Source: Gnetum montanum (lineage: Eukaryota > Streptophyta > Gnetopsida > Gnetales > Gnetaceae). From it: a DNA stretch of 64,000 nucleotides. The position numbers and the translations under genes were made by a program. The notes under the pieces are model-generated. The model worked only from the letters and a program-made list of their open reading frames with translations. It was not told the DNA's origin and did no database searches. Below are positions 1 to 11,696 of the stretch, piece by piece. The stretch covers positions 2,203,458 through 2,267,457 of the forward strand of contig MNCI01022611.1 of the NCBI GenBank assembly GCA_015680685.1, given 5' to 3'. How positions within the stretch are numbered: position 1 is the stretch's first letter; each line of letters begins with the position of its first letter.

Positions 1-60
1 TCCATTAAGCTAAAGTGAACTAGGAAGGATGTGAACATGTTTCATTCTTTTTAGGAGGTC

Positions 61-339
61 TCAAAATGGTGTATCAATAAGAGTTTTTTTCTCATGAGTC
101 ATAAGATCTTGATGAGACTTATGATTTGACATTCAAGGTTGAAAAGAAATTAAGTGGATTTGGAAATAGGAGCAAAGAAACTTCTAAGAGAAAGAAGAAG
201 GGATCCAAATACAAAAAGGAACCTAAGTTCAAATCTAAAGACAAGGATGACAACCATGATAAGAAGATTGAAAGAGGTGATGAGAAGGGCAAAGCCAACA
301 AGGACCAAGATAAGGAAGATGAGGGTTAAGGTAGCAACT
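61..339 (+). pseudogene. Chromovirus X gag fragment, lysine-rich region upstream of the zinc knuckle
   Basis: This is the left part of a degenerate Ty3/gypsy gag interrupted at 339/340 by Element 1. From 126 to 329 one frame is open for 67 residues and is very rich in Lys, Glu and Asp (KVEKKLSGFGNRSK and several KSK/KDK runs). Such a basic linker usually lies between the Gag capsid region and the CCHC knuckle. The expected knuckle is found at 9607, just beyond the far end of Element 1, so both pieces belong to one gag. Upstream of 126 the frame contains stops. The 5' part of this element lies outside the window. That this is a chromovirus is inferred from the chromodomain-like sequence near 12700 in the same element. 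Confidence 0.6.
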
Positions 340-1214
340 TGATGAGTGGTGAGGTACCCCTATTCCCAACCATATGAATCACAAGTGTTCACACATGATT
401 TAGTTGAATTCCATGGATGGGACTATTTGTGGCATCTAGATCATTATGCTTTAATCGTAGTTCACTGTCTTCCCACTTCGACTAGTGGTAACTTTGTCAT
501 GTATGGTTTAGTCCAAAGTGAGGCATATGATGTTGTTTAATCTTATGTTGCACCTAATGATGATAAAGAGATAAATTAATCAAGCTAATGAACAATGAAA
601 AATAAGATCTAAACTAGCCTATGTGCAATGAGTATCCATCCCTAATCATCTGTAGATGCCTTGGACTTCATATAACTACCATTGGGATTGGCAAGCATAC
701 GTCATTGGGTATGCCAAATGATACACTGCTAGATTACCAAGTACTTACACTTAAGTGCTTATGATTAAGTCGTACTCATTGCACTTAATGAAAGGAATAG
801 TAAATAGCAATAAATGGAAACATTACTAAAGAAAATAGTAAATAATTAAAGTAATAATAAATCTAAGTGAATGCAACAATGATGGAAGTAATCTCAATCT
901 TTATTTCCAGTCATGTAACATGTCCAATTACATCACACTCAAACAAAGGTGTTGTATGATTACAACACATCACACTGTAGACATGCACTAAGAATAATAG
1001 AACTTGAATTCAGAAATCTAAGAAAGACTATAAAAAACTGAGAACTAAAACTATATCCCAACTATGCATCCAAGTGTTGTATTTATAGGCTTAGCATAAA
1101 AGAGCTAATATTGGATATTCAACATCATTTCTTGGGACTCAATATCATGTATCCAATATTGGAGCCTTAATATCAGGTATTCGATATCAAGGCTGATACA
1201 ATGATGGCTCATCA
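340..1214 (-). repeat. 3' LTR of Element 1
   Basis: 875 bp. In element orientation it starts TGATGAGCC at 1214 and ends CACTCATCA at 340, the standard TG...CA form. It matches 8705-9587 and the reverse complement of the solo LTR at 14523-15388. A TATA-like box (TATAAATA on the minus strand) lies near 1082. The U3 part carries decayed GATATC-type repeats around 1110-1190. Confidence 0.9.
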
Positions 1215-1228
1215 TAACCCCACTATTG
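1215..1228 (-). other. Polypurine tract of Element 1
   Basis: On the minus strand the bases just before the 3' LTR read CAATAGTGGGGTTA, followed by TGATGA. The corresponding tracts in Elements 2, 3 and 4 also contain an ATGG(A/G)GGTA or ATGGGGTA core. This is the expected plus-strand primer for reverse transcription. The upstream part is less purine-rich here than in the others. Confidence 0.7.
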
Positions 1229-1408
1229 AATGAAAACTTGTCCTTGAGTTAAACAAAATGAGAAATAAGTTCTTTACAAAAATTGGTGGAAAGTATGGAA
1301 TTATTGATTGACTTAGATAAACAAACAAATAAAAAAATGCACTTATACATGTCACAGTGATGGTTACAAAAATTGGACACAAAATTACAAGACATAACTC
1401 AAGGAAGC

Positions 1409-4140
1409 TCATGTAGTTCCTAGAGGTGGTGGCTCCTTCATCGACTGCTTCCCTTTGTTGCTAGGCTTGTAAATTTGTAGCAATCAAGCAATGCCTACAA
1501 TTTTTCCTCTTCCATCCTTGGGTCATGTACCATCTAGGCTATTGAATTAATGTATGCTAGCGTCAGTATGTCCTAAGGGCATGGCAATTGTGGAAACATC
1601 TTGTTCACCTTCACATACTAGGCCACAAATTACTGTCATTCTTTCTCAAAGGCCCTAGTTTTTTCTCTTAATTCTTGATAATTTGTTAATCTCTTAGCTA
1701 GGTCTAAGGCAACATCCCTCTATTCATGATAGCTAGCTTTAGTGACCTTTAATTTTGAGTTTGCCACATGGAGCTTTTGCAAAGTACCTTTTCTATTGGC
1801 AAACTCTTTTTTATACAATGCATAGGTGGTTGCTACTTGCTTCTCCAGCTCACTTCTAGGCTAGCTTACTATTAACATGGCAAGGTTGGCATATTTGAGG
1901 CTAGCCAATGCCATGTACTCTTTTAAATCCTTAATTTGTAGGTCTTTATCTCACTTTCACTTGATAGACCAAAGCATAGCTATCCAAGATGCGTTGCTAG
2001 TCGATATTTTGTATTGACGTGGCTTCAATGCTAGCTTTAGCCATCTAGATTTCCTTTTCATTTATTTTCTTATACATGCCTACTTGGTCATAGAAGTGTT
2101 CCTTCAGCTTTTCATGTTTCTTGACCTCATTTTTCAATGCACTAATTTCAATTGCTAACTTTTGTTGAATGGCACGGACCTCCTCCATTGAGAGGATTCT
2201 ATTTTTCCTAGCAATTTATTGATGTTTAGGTTGATCCTCACTAGTTGTTCTTGCAATTGGTAGACACTATCCTCTAAAATATTTTTTTCCCTTTCAATTG
2301 TAGTTAACATTGGATTTTCTACAGTGAGATACTTGTTTTCTTCTTGTGTGGTGGTTAGTGCCTTTTTGTAGACATAGGTCTATGCTTCGGCTACAGAGGC
2401 ATTCTAGACCACCTTTTCCTTCTCTTTCTCTATAGCTTTGTTTTCCTTAATCAACTTGGTTAGTTGTTCTATTTTGAATTGTTCCACTTGGTTAGGCGTA
2501 ATAAATTGGGTAGGATCCCATCTTTTAACTCTTAGGGTAGACAACTCTTGTTGCAACCTATGCACTTCTACTTTTGTGTGCTTTGCCTTGGTTTCTGTGA
2601 TGAATACTTTTCCTTTAGTGGCTATGAGGTTTGATTGTGCTACAGTGACATCACTAGGAATGTCAAACAAAGTAGTCATCACTTTTCCTATCTGAAGTAG
2701 TCAATCTAATATGTCCTCATGTGCCACAGGAGTCATCAAAGTCCCAGAGAGCATTTGAGCATCTCTAGTCCCCATCAAATCTACTGGGAGCATGATAGGC
2801 ACATTGAATAATTCCTTGATATGATTCGTTATTACTTTTACTATGCCTACTGCATCCTGATGTTGCATTACCATGATTATGGCACCTTCTCCTATCTTGA
2901 GCATCACTTGGAAGGATGCGATGTTTCTAGAGATTTACCTAGACCATTGGGATTCTCCTATTGATTGCAAGGAAATCTGCCCACTTTTCGAATCAGTTGA
3001 AATAGTGGGTTGTACAACATTATTGATTACTCTAAAAATATTAGACTCATCTCTACTTTCCCAACTAATGGCTTTAGAAATTTTCTATAGATGGCTCATT
3101 GAGGGTCTATAATCTTGAGGTGGTGGTAGTAGAGCTTATGTTTCAAGGTGTTGTTCAAGCACACGTCATATTTCTATTTCTAGTTCTACTTCCTTTTCTG
3201 GTTCTTGTTCTTCACCAAGGTCTTTCCTTGGTGGTACAAGTTTGAGCAACTCTACAAATAAAGCATTCTAAGCCTTCTTGGGGATATCATTTGTGTACCC
3301 TAGGACTTCAGCATGCTTGCATAGTTTTCTAATTAGGCAATGGAATGGGAGTGTTGGCTTCCTTGCCTTTTTCTCCTTGAACTGCCTCTAAATTTTTGTG
3401 AAATAAAATTGAGGAAGGTTGGCCATGTATTTTTCCATTAAGATAGCACTTTCTCTGGCCACATATGTTGAGATCCTATTAAGTCCTTTGGTTGGGAAGA
3501 GATGATATGTGCCGATCTTGAAGTATGTCCTTTCCTCAAAAGTTAATTCATTATATCTTTTGTCCTCCTTATTGTATGTCCATTTCAACCATAGCTTCTT
3601 AGTGTTGGGGTTAGACCCGGTGGATAGATGGGCTATCTTAGCCCCTTTGTTTGGAAAATTAAGAGCTACTATAATTACCTTGACTGAGAGCAAGACATTG
3701 ACGTCACAAATGTTGATAATGGTGCCTTCGTCTTTGTTGTGCCAAAATTGATGGGTCTTGCCAAGGTAACAGGCACCACTATCTGAGAGAATAGGCCATA
3801 GTAGCGATGCCTAGAGTTGTGTCTAAATTGCTTCTAGGGAAAATTCCATGAATGGACTGAAGTTCATCTCCACGATGACTATGGTCATTGTGGAATTTTC
3901 TTGGATGTTTGTAAGGCATTCAGGGGGCAATGTGAGACATTGTCCCTACACGAGAGTTGGTGGTTCTGCGACCTTTCCTTGGACCAATTATCCAGTAATA
4001 GGAACCTCTTGATGGATGCTAAAAGATTGGGCTTTCTATTCTTTAAGCTCTACCAGCTCACCTTGTTGTCCCCTACCACCTCTTGGGCATTTGGGTGCTC
4101 TCTATGATGGTTCTCCTTGTGCTCCTCTTTTTGGGGTCAT
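1409..4140 (-). pseudogene. ORF2 of Element 1: unknown protein in the envelope-like position
   Basis: Starting at an ATG at 4140 (MTPKRGAQG) the minus strand can be followed, with stops and frameshifts, to a stop at 1409 after KEPPPLGTT. About 910 codons are involved. The N-terminal third matches ORF2 of Element 3. The best open piece is 3693-3388 and includes FKIGTYHLFPTKGLNRISTY. The pattern resembles the plant-specific 'putative plant transposon protein' domain as I remember it. The C-terminal half is rich in Lys, Glu, Leu and Gln with heptad-like spacing (for example 2682-2404), as in a coiled coil. No signal peptide or hydrophobic anchor was seen. Athila elements place an envelope-like gene here, so this may be its lineage equivalent. 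Function is unknown, and this copy is broken. Confidence 0.65.
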
Positions 4141-6081
4141 CTGCAATCAAGTAAAGATCAAGTGTTACTAAGGTGCTGATATTTACCATTAATGGATGTA
4201 TACCATACTCATGACCTTATTTTCATTAAGTTCTTTAGTTTATATGATTGTAGAGTTAGAAACATTTTCAAGAAAAATCCCCAAAAAGTATTATCTTCTT
4301 TTATGACCCATCACAATTGGTTCCTTTTTCCCTATGTGTGGCTTATTATAATGGTTATGGTCCCTTGGATGAAAAGATTAAGGTTTTTGACATTACCACA
4401 ATTTATTTTTTAGTATAACACTTATGGTTTTTAACATTCATACCCTTATAATATCCTTTAGGCGATAGCAAATTTTGGAAAAGTGGCACATGTTTCTCAC
4501 GCAAGCACCCCCCCACGACTAACTTAAATAGTTCAGGGTCAGATAGGTTCAAACGATATGAGAATTAGAGTAGTAGAGAGCAAATATCACAAGTTGTAGT
4601 TGGTTGCATAGAGCTTTGAGTTACGAGAGAAAATGTGAAAAACTCCCCTAGCTACAAATGATGAGAATGAAGTTTGGGCACTATGGGGGTCATATATATA
4701 GGTTTTGTGCAACTTGATATCGAGTATCTGATGTTGTGTACCATCTAATATTGAGATCCATGAATAAGAATATCATGGGGGTATTGAGCATAAGAAATTA
4801 TGGTCTAGGGTTTTTTAGAAGGTTTTAGGTTAGGTCCATAGTTCTTAGGTAAGTAGGAGATTGTATGAAGGCATTAGAAGTGTGAGAAAGTGGAGTTGTT
4901 GATGTAAAAAGATTTGGAAGAAACAAGAAAAAGGGAATTTAAATTGAGGTTGTGGATGGATTAAGGAAAACTATGAAATTTAACAATTATGTTCTTGGAA
5001 GGTTAAGAATGATGTGGTTGTGTCAAACAAGTACAAGTCACAAAAGTTACACAAGTGAATCCTCCCCAAAGTAGGCTCTAGCATGTGATGCCCTTGTGTA
5101 ACCACACCTAAAAATGTTTGTAGGAACTAAAGGGGTTGAATGAAATGCATACCTATGCATCAAAACACACATGTTAAAACCACCAATTTGAGATAATAAC
5201 TCTAGATTGCATAAAACCACAAGTTAGGATCAGACGGATAGTGAGATGAGATGGGCTGTAGAAAGAATTACAAAAATTAGAACATGAGGTGTCTTACCAT
5301 AGGAACAATGAATCCTTGTGTGTTATTAATGGTTAAATAATAATGAGTCATTCTTTTCAAGATTCAAACCAAGTCCAAATTTCAGTGACATCACATCATT
5401 TCATCACATCGACGGACAACCATAAGACTATCATAGTTGCAAGGAGTAACATCACTTGGCATTTTGTCCAAGGGAGGAGCTTATTTATGGCACACATGTT
5501 TGTTTTTTATGGAAGTTTTGAGAAGCCACCAACCTACAAGCATGGATGCATGTCTTTCTAGTGGGACCCGTAGAAATTATTCAATGCCTTTTGATGGTAG
5601 TCTTATTTCCATTTTTCATTAGATCTACAAGGATATAATTTGAACCTTAACAACATGATAGAACATAAAAAAGTGGCCAAATAGAATCCACAAATCCCCT
5701 TGATGTCACAGCCTTTACATTTCACCTTGGTTTTGCACTCTTCTATCCAAACATAATGATTATGAATTTATTTTTAGGTTGGAGGATGAAAAAGAATATC
5801 ATTATGACCAAAGTAAGAACCTCTTATTAACGGAATGAGTGGATGGATGATGTGATCTCACTGTTCGAATAATTAGTCCTCTATGACTCAACAACATAGA
5901 GAAAACCTCACCTCAATGGGCAACAAGATCATTTTATTCACAAGTGAGATTACATAACAAAGAAAATGAAAACAACAAAATAGAAAAAGTTGGAAGGAAT
6001 TGAAAAAATTATATCAAGACATAAGAAATTAACAAAAAAGTGTAAAAAAAGAGAATGAAAAACACTTATGAATCCTGAAGA
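4141..6081 (-). other. Non-coding interval between gag and ORF2 in Element 1
   Basis: About 1.9 kb with no sustained reading frame. It aligns in patches with the same interval in Element 3 (31547-33653) and with the pol-ORF2 interval of Element 2. The best-conserved patch is the 25-bp block at 5051-5075. It may be leader or intron sequence for ORF2 expression. That is inference only. Confidence 0.6.
5051..5075 (-). promoter_or_regulatory. Conserved non-coding block of the Athila-like family
   Basis: Minus-strand core CTTTGGGGAGGATTCACTTG. A near-identical block is found in Element 3 (32436-32460), Element 2 (22014-22038) and Element 4 (53004-53028), always downstream of gag or pol and upstream of ORF2 or the PPT. 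It is purine-rich. A second plus-strand priming site or a splice or leader signal are possible roles. Confidence 0.5.
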
Positions 6082-8579
6082 TTAGAATGGGGGATGTTCC
6101 CCATGACTAAAGATTTGGCCGTCACAAGGATTAATAAGCAGATAGATAGGATCCATGCATGTATAAAACATTGGTAACCATTCATTCCCTAGCCATTGGG
6201 TATTTTTTGGTGTTACTGTGGCTGGGTAGAAAAATTGTTGATTACACACCTGACTGTTAAATAGATGGTGGGTTAGGGTATGAGGTGTGTTAACATTGTG
6301 GATGCCTAGCCCACTATTGCATCCTTGATCATGATATGGTATGCATGGATTTGTTGGTCTCCCCACACTTCTAGATTCATTGCTTGGGTTTGGAATTGAA
6401 GTAATGATGGATGGTGATCCTTGTGTAGGATCAGAGGATGGTGATGGTGAAAAGGGAGGCATTGCACCATATTAGCATTGTGCTAGTTTGGATGATGTGG
6501 TAGATCCATGAGTCTTTTGCTTTAGCTTATGACCTTTCCTAAAGAAGGGATGTTTTCGATGTGGCAATTGAGATCTACTAGTGTCAGCATGTCTATGCAC
6601 ATTTATAGCACAAGTGACATTTGTTTGTTGATATTGTGGTGCAAAACCTTCCTATGTCCTTGGTGGTGGCATGTGATGAGATGGAGTATGAGAATATTGA
6701 GGGTAGGATGGATGGTAAGAGGCACGAGGTGGTGATCCCTCTAGGGATGTCATGGGTTGATGGTACTTGGGAGAGTGATAGTGGTGATTTGAAATAGAGG
6801 ACATAGAACTAGTTGGAGAAACTGGGTGTTGAACATAATATCCATGTGGTTTCAGTTGACAGGAAGGATAGGGTTGATTTTATGGTGGCCTCCCCCACAA
6901 CTATGGTTGTTTCCATTGTGGTTGATGATAGTGTTGAGGCTGGTGATAAGTTCCCCTAGGATGGTATGGTTAGTTGTGGGGTTGTCTATAATGACCTTGT
7001 GGAAGAAGAAATATCCTAGGCATGTGCTTCTATACAAACTTTGGATTTAAGGCACCTACTCAATACTCATGTAGATGCAACAAGACTGGGCAATGACCTT
7101 TCTAATGGTCAAATATGTAGATCTCACATTCATTATCTTCATCTGTGGTTGAGTCTATAGCCTTACTTTCTTCAAAAAATTTTCTTGTTTGCTGAAAAGT
7201 GTTTCTAGCCATTTCTTGATTTTTTGTCCTTTGTTTATTATGATCACTTAGCTTGTTTTGCATGATCCTCTCCTTGACCATCTCAATAAGAGTTGTAATG
7301 TTTTCATATATCCATTTTGACATCCTATTAAACTTTGCTTTAAGTTCATCAATAGTCTATTGTATCAGCAAGGTTCATTGTGGGATCACCTTATCAAGAG
7401 TGGTTTCTTTCTCCTTATCATAGATATGGACCTCCTTTTGTTGAAGAGTTGGGCCCCACTGATATTTCTCGACATTATCCCATTTACACATCTTTCCTTC
7501 TACTTTTTCCACATGCTCGATTGGCTCTCAAATCTGATGGGTTCGTAGCTCTTATAATTGACATGGGGCATACATCCTAAGGGTCTCCCTCATTTCATTA
7601 CAAGGCCCATCTATGATGTGAAAAATTTTCCTTTCCTTAGAGAAACCATGACCTAGGCATCTATTAATAGGGAATAATATCTATCTAAGGCCATGTCCAA
7701 GGGTTCATATTGTTCTTACTTTCATCCTTGGTTCTGTCTCCTTAGGTTGGACACCCTTGCATAGGTTTGGTATTTCTCATTGAAGAGTTCCAGCATTGTG
7801 GACCATCATCAGATTGAATTTGGTTTCAATGATCTGTACCAGGCTTCAGCTCTATCGATTAGTATCCTAGGAAAGAGCTTAAGCTTTTGCCACCAACTTT
7901 CAATGTTGTAGAAAGCACAGGCATCACCGAGGGCTGGTAAACGATGTTGCGAATCAGAATCATAGCCTCTTACAAATTTAGGAATATTATTCATATCAAG
8001 CCTAGGTAGGCTACTCTCTTTGTAATTCTTGCAAGATATCTTAACTACCTCTATGATCTGCATTAGGCTTTTAATGGCCAACAAGGATTCATCATCATTA
8101 GATAGGTTGTGATGAGAATTTCTATTTGGTTGATTGTGATGATTTTATCTATGTTCATGTTGATGTCTTTGATTTCTCCCATGGATTCTATTTTTATTCC
8201 AACCTTCTAGTGGGGCTTTATCTCCATACCTACATTCATCTTCATTAGAACTAGACTTTGAAGGGGGAGAGGAAGATGAGGAATTGGAAGGATTGCCATG
8301 GCTTCTATTGTGTTCCCTGGGGTCCTTTGATATATCATTTCTTAGTTTCAATGAGGTCTTAGTTCTTGAGGCCTCCCTTGGTTTAGGGCTTACTTCATCT
8401 CCTCCAAGGTTGTCTGCCTTAGGTGAATGTAGTCTTTGAGTGTTGCTAGGATGGTCATGAACATAAGAAACCCCTACATAAGGTTGGTCACTCCAATTTT
8501 CCTCACCATATATCTCATTAGTTCTCCAATGAATGTTTTCATTATAGAGTGTATTATTGCTTCCTTATGAAAGAGACAT
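6082..8579 (-). pseudogene. gag of Element 1 with a His/Pro-rich C-terminal tail
   Basis: The start is the ATG at 8579 (MSLS). The N-terminus contains the family motif IHWRTNEIYG and a Ser/Arg-rich linker. The capsid-like region (8084-7809) includes LPRLDMNNIPKFVRGYDSDS and AEAWYRSLKP, matching Gag of Elements 3, 4 and 5. The zinc knuckle near 7085-7125 is degenerate: the second Cys is Tyr and a stop lies inside. A His, Pro, Ser and Thr-rich tail of about 330 codons follows and stops at 6082. At its end the sequence becomes homologous to the 3' terminus of pol in Element 2, so pol has been lost from this point. Several in-frame stops make this copy inactive. Confidence 0.75.
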
Positions 8580-8685
8580 TGTTGTTGGCTTATGGTGTGT
8601 GTGAGTTAATATTTTTTGAAGGATATATTGTTAATGACTTTATAGTGATCATGTATGATATAACTAATCTAGATAACTAGCATCA

Positions 8686-8703
8686 TCCCTAGCAGTGGTG
8701 CCA
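8686..8703 (-). other. Primer-binding site of Element 1 (tRNA-Asp type)
   Basis: Minus strand TGGCACCACTGCTAGGGA, one base inside the 5' LTR. It resembles TGGCGCCGTTGCCGGGGA, the complement of the plant tRNA-Asp 3' end that Athila elements use. Confidence 0.8.
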
Positions 8704-8704
8704 T

Positions 8705-9587
8705 TGATGAGTAGCAAGGTATGCCTATACCCAACCATACAAGTCACAAGTGTTCATGCATGATCTGGTTGAATTTCATTGATGGAACTAGTTGTGGCAT
8801 CTAGATTATTATGTTTTAATTGTAGTTCGCTATCTTCCCACTTGGACTAGTGGTAACTTTGTCACGTATGGTTTAGTCCAAAGTGAGGCATATGATATTG
8901 TCTAATTCTATGCTACTCCTAATGATGATAAAGAGATAAATTAATTAAGCTAATGAACAATGAAAAATAAGATCTAAACTAAACTATGTGTGATGAGTAT
9001 CCATCCCCAGTCATTTGTACATGCCTTAGACTTCATATAACTACCACTGGGATTGCCAAGTGTACCTCACTAGGAGTGCCAAATGAGACACTGCTGGATT
9101 ACCAAATACTTACACTTAAGCACTTGTGATTAAGTCATACTCATTTTGCTTAATGATAGGAATAGTAAATAGCAATAAATGGAAACATTACTAAAGAAAA
9201 TAGTAAATAATTAAATAATTAAAGTAATAATAAATCTAAGTGAATGTGATAATAATGGAAATAATCTCGATATTTACTTCTAGTCATGTAACATGTCCAA
9301 GTACATCGCACTTGAACAAAGGTGGCATATGATTACAACACATCACACTACAGGCATTCATCGGGAATAATAGAACTTGAATTTAGAAATCTAAGAAAGA
9401 CTATAAAAAACTAAGAACTAAAACTATATCCCAACTGTGCATCCAAGTATTGTATTTATAGGCTTAACATGGAAGAGATGATATCAGATATCAAACATTA
9501 TTTCTTGGGACCCAATATTGCATATCCAATCTTGGAGCCTCAATATCAGGTATCTAATATCGGTCTTGATATAATGATGACTCATCA
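8705..9587 (-). repeat. 5' LTR of Element 1
   Basis: 883 bp, TG...CA ends in element orientation (TGATGAGTC at 9587, CTACTCATCA at 8705). It is alignable along its length with 340-1214, with scattered substitutions and small indels that indicate an old insertion. Confidence 0.9.
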
Positions 9588-9606
9588 TAGCTCATGAAAA
9601 ATCTAG

Positions 9607-9648
9607 TGCTTCAAGTATGGAGAATGGGAACACAAGTAATGAGAATGT
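9607..9648 (+). pseudogene. Chromovirus X gag zinc knuckle (decayed)
   Basis: In one frame the sequence gives CFKYGEWEHK, two stops, then E-C. Spacing matches C-x2-C-x4-H-x4-C with the second Cys replaced by Tyr. It follows the Element 1 insertion and continues the lysine-rich Gag fragment at 61-339. Between here and 10020 I see only broken sequence, so most of protease and RT has been deleted. Confidence 0.6.
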
Positions 9649-10023
9649 TCACTTTATAAAACAGCCAAGGGCAAGGATGTACAAACCATGAAAGTTGAGG
9701 AGACATCAAGCCAAAATCTTTAGAGAGATAATTCTAATGCTCTAAAAATTGAGAATGTTTCTAAATTAAATTCTTATGCATTCATGAGGAATGTGAATAG
9801 AGGAGATCATCCTAATAGAAAATTGTTATTTCAGACTAGGATAGATGTTTTCTTAGTAGGGTTATGAAAGATAAAGTGGTCAATCCATCAAAGATTGAAA
9901 TTTGATGAAATATAGGTTTAAAATAAAATTTGAATAGTCTTGTCAAAGGAAAGAGATTACAGTGAAGTGGTGGTTGTAATTCTAGATTTTTAGAAGCTTT
10001 TTTAGGTAGTCGTAAACTCAAGT

Positions 10024-10342
10024 GGACTTGATATTAGTGGGGTATTTTTACAAGAAGGTAGACCTATTGCTTTCTTTTCGAAAAAGTTGAATGAGTCAAG
10101 GTAAAAATATAGTGTATATGAGAAGGAGTTATATACTATTCTTTAGCATTGGAGGCATTACTTGTTGCCTAAGGAGTTTACTTAGATGATGGATTTCAAA
10201 GAACTTTAATTTCTAAACTCTTAAAAGAAGTTGAGTGAAAAGCACATGAAGTGGGTTGCATAGTTACAGGAGTTCAATTTTGTGTTAAAGCACAAAAGCA
10301 AGAAAGCCAAGGTGGTGATAGATGCATTGTCTAGGATGCATG
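10024..10342 (+). pseudogene. Chromovirus X RNase H domain
   Basis: Frame-1 reading gives GLDISGVFLQEGRPIAFFSK, then a LNES..KYSVYEKELY segment, and ends in VVIDALSRM. These are the standard Ty3/gypsy RNase H landmarks (D-A-S-G, P-I-A-F-S-K, Y-x-x-x-E-K-E-L, and the closing A-D-A-L-S-R). Several stops interrupt it. It is immediately followed by the integrase N-terminus, the usual pol order. Confidence 0.8.
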
Positions 10343-10484
10343 TGTTTAATTTCAGCGTACCTCATGTGGAAGATATGGGTGATTTTACTTCTTTATATGA
10401 GCATGATGATGATTTTGGGTAGGTTTGGAGGAGTCTCAAATAGCCATTGATGAGTAGGATAGACTAATGAAGGGACTATCATAT

Positions 10485-10712
10485 TTAAGATGAACTGTTA
10501 TTTAAAAATGAAAAGGTATGTGTTCCTAATTATGATTTTAGGAAAAATATTTTGTTTGAAAAGCATTATAGTGGTATGGTGGGTTACTTGGGAAAGGATA
10601 AAACATTGGAACTTATGGGTAGGTACTATTTTTGGCTTGGTATGACAATTGAAGTTTCAAAATTTATGGAGTGTTTGACTTGTTAAAAGTTTAAAGGAGA
10701 TAAAGGAGTGGA
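10485..10712 (+). pseudogene. Chromovirus X integrase N-terminal zinc-binding part
   Basis: The reading HYSGMVGYLGKDKTLELM, then YYFWLGMTIEVSKFMECLTC, corresponds to the integrase H-x-H...C-x2-C domain, with the C-x2-C pair at about 10672-10683. The frame is cut just after KFKGDKGV by the insertion starting near 10713. The integrase core resumes at 11697. Confidence 0.7.
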
Positions 10713-11696
10713 TGGATATTGGATTAGGTTTACTTACAAATAAATCACCTTCAAACACTAAATCTAGATATTATGCAAAGACAAAAATTTTTGCTAGAAA
10801 ACAAGAAAAATAGCTATCTTTAATTAATTTATTAGAAGATTACGATAGGATTCCCAAGACCCACAACATCCAAAACCTATCACCCTCAGTGATATTGTAG
10901 AGCATGAGGCTCTACAATCACATAATGGTTATTCTTAATACAATACACAATTCATAAAGAATCTCTTCCATAGCCTAGGACTTAGATCTTAACTCACAAG
11001 GAACACACAAGAGAATAGAGTGCATAGAACAACACACCACAAGTTGATCTTGGAGTTACAACCTCCAATTACACTCATTCACACTCTCTCACTTAGCTCT
11101 ACATACTCAAGAGCCCTCCTTTCACTCATGGCCTATAACAATGGTGTATAGAATAATATTTATGCCAAACAAAAAAAATTAAAAAGCCTACTAACTGTTC
11201 CTAAACTTAACTTGAGGTTCTTTAGATGTTTCCTAAGTCTTCTCACCTTCTCCTTGGATGTTCCCACCCCTTTCCATCTTCTTTTTGCTATTTTCCAAAT
11301 TGGAACGGGTGTTTTTAGAAGTTTCCTTGATCATACTAGTTGTTTGTGACCTCTTGGAGATATCTCCTACAAAATTCCAACTCTCAGGAAAGATGTCTCT
11401 TGTTTTTCTATGATGTCTTCTCTAGGGACAAGATGTTTTCTTCACTGGTAAGACATCTTGTCCTCAGGGGATATGTCTTGTTCCCCAAGATGGTTTCTTC
11501 TAAAATAAGATGTTTCTTTGGAGACTTATACCAAAAATTGCAAGACATCTTCTCATGTGTCCAAATGTCTCTTGTCAATTCCAAGCCTCTTCCAAGACAT
11601 CTTTTAGTCTTCCAATATATCTTTTCTTCAAGCTTGAAAAAAACAAATACAAATATGTAGGGAAGAACAAGGAGGATCAGAAGAGGTGTCCCTACA
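10713..11696. mobile_element. Unclassified insertion in chromovirus X integrase, probably a solo LTR
   Basis: About 0.98 kb of non-coding sequence separates the two integrase halves. Its right end (GAAGAGGTGTCCCTACA at 11680-11696) closely matches the right end of the LTR at 12835-13178. Both are dense in AGACATCT/AGATGTCT words, so the two are related. The left boundary and the target duplication could not be fixed. The segment 10713-11330 looks different from 11390-11696 and may be a separate insertion. Open reading frames here are short and not supported. Confidence 0.5.

Larger units (their letters stand above)
340..9587 (-). mobile_element. Element 1: pol-less Athila-like LTR retrotransposon, complete with two LTRs
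   Basis: A 9.25-kb minus-strand element. Its 3' LTR is 340-1214, its 5' LTR is 8705-9587, and the internal region is about 7.5 kb. In element order it has a tRNA-Asp-like PBS (8686-8703), gag with a His/Pro-rich tail (8579 to 6082), a non-coding stretch, ORF2 (4140 to 1409) and a PPT (1215-1228). I see no protease, RT, RNase H or integrase motif. It is inserted in the gag of chromovirus X. The flanking 5-mers are CAACT on the left and TAGCT on the right. They differ by two transitions, so the target duplication is only a decayed candidate. Internal organisation is the same as in Element 3. Both are probably non-autonomous and mobilised by relatives that carry pol. Confidence 0.88.
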
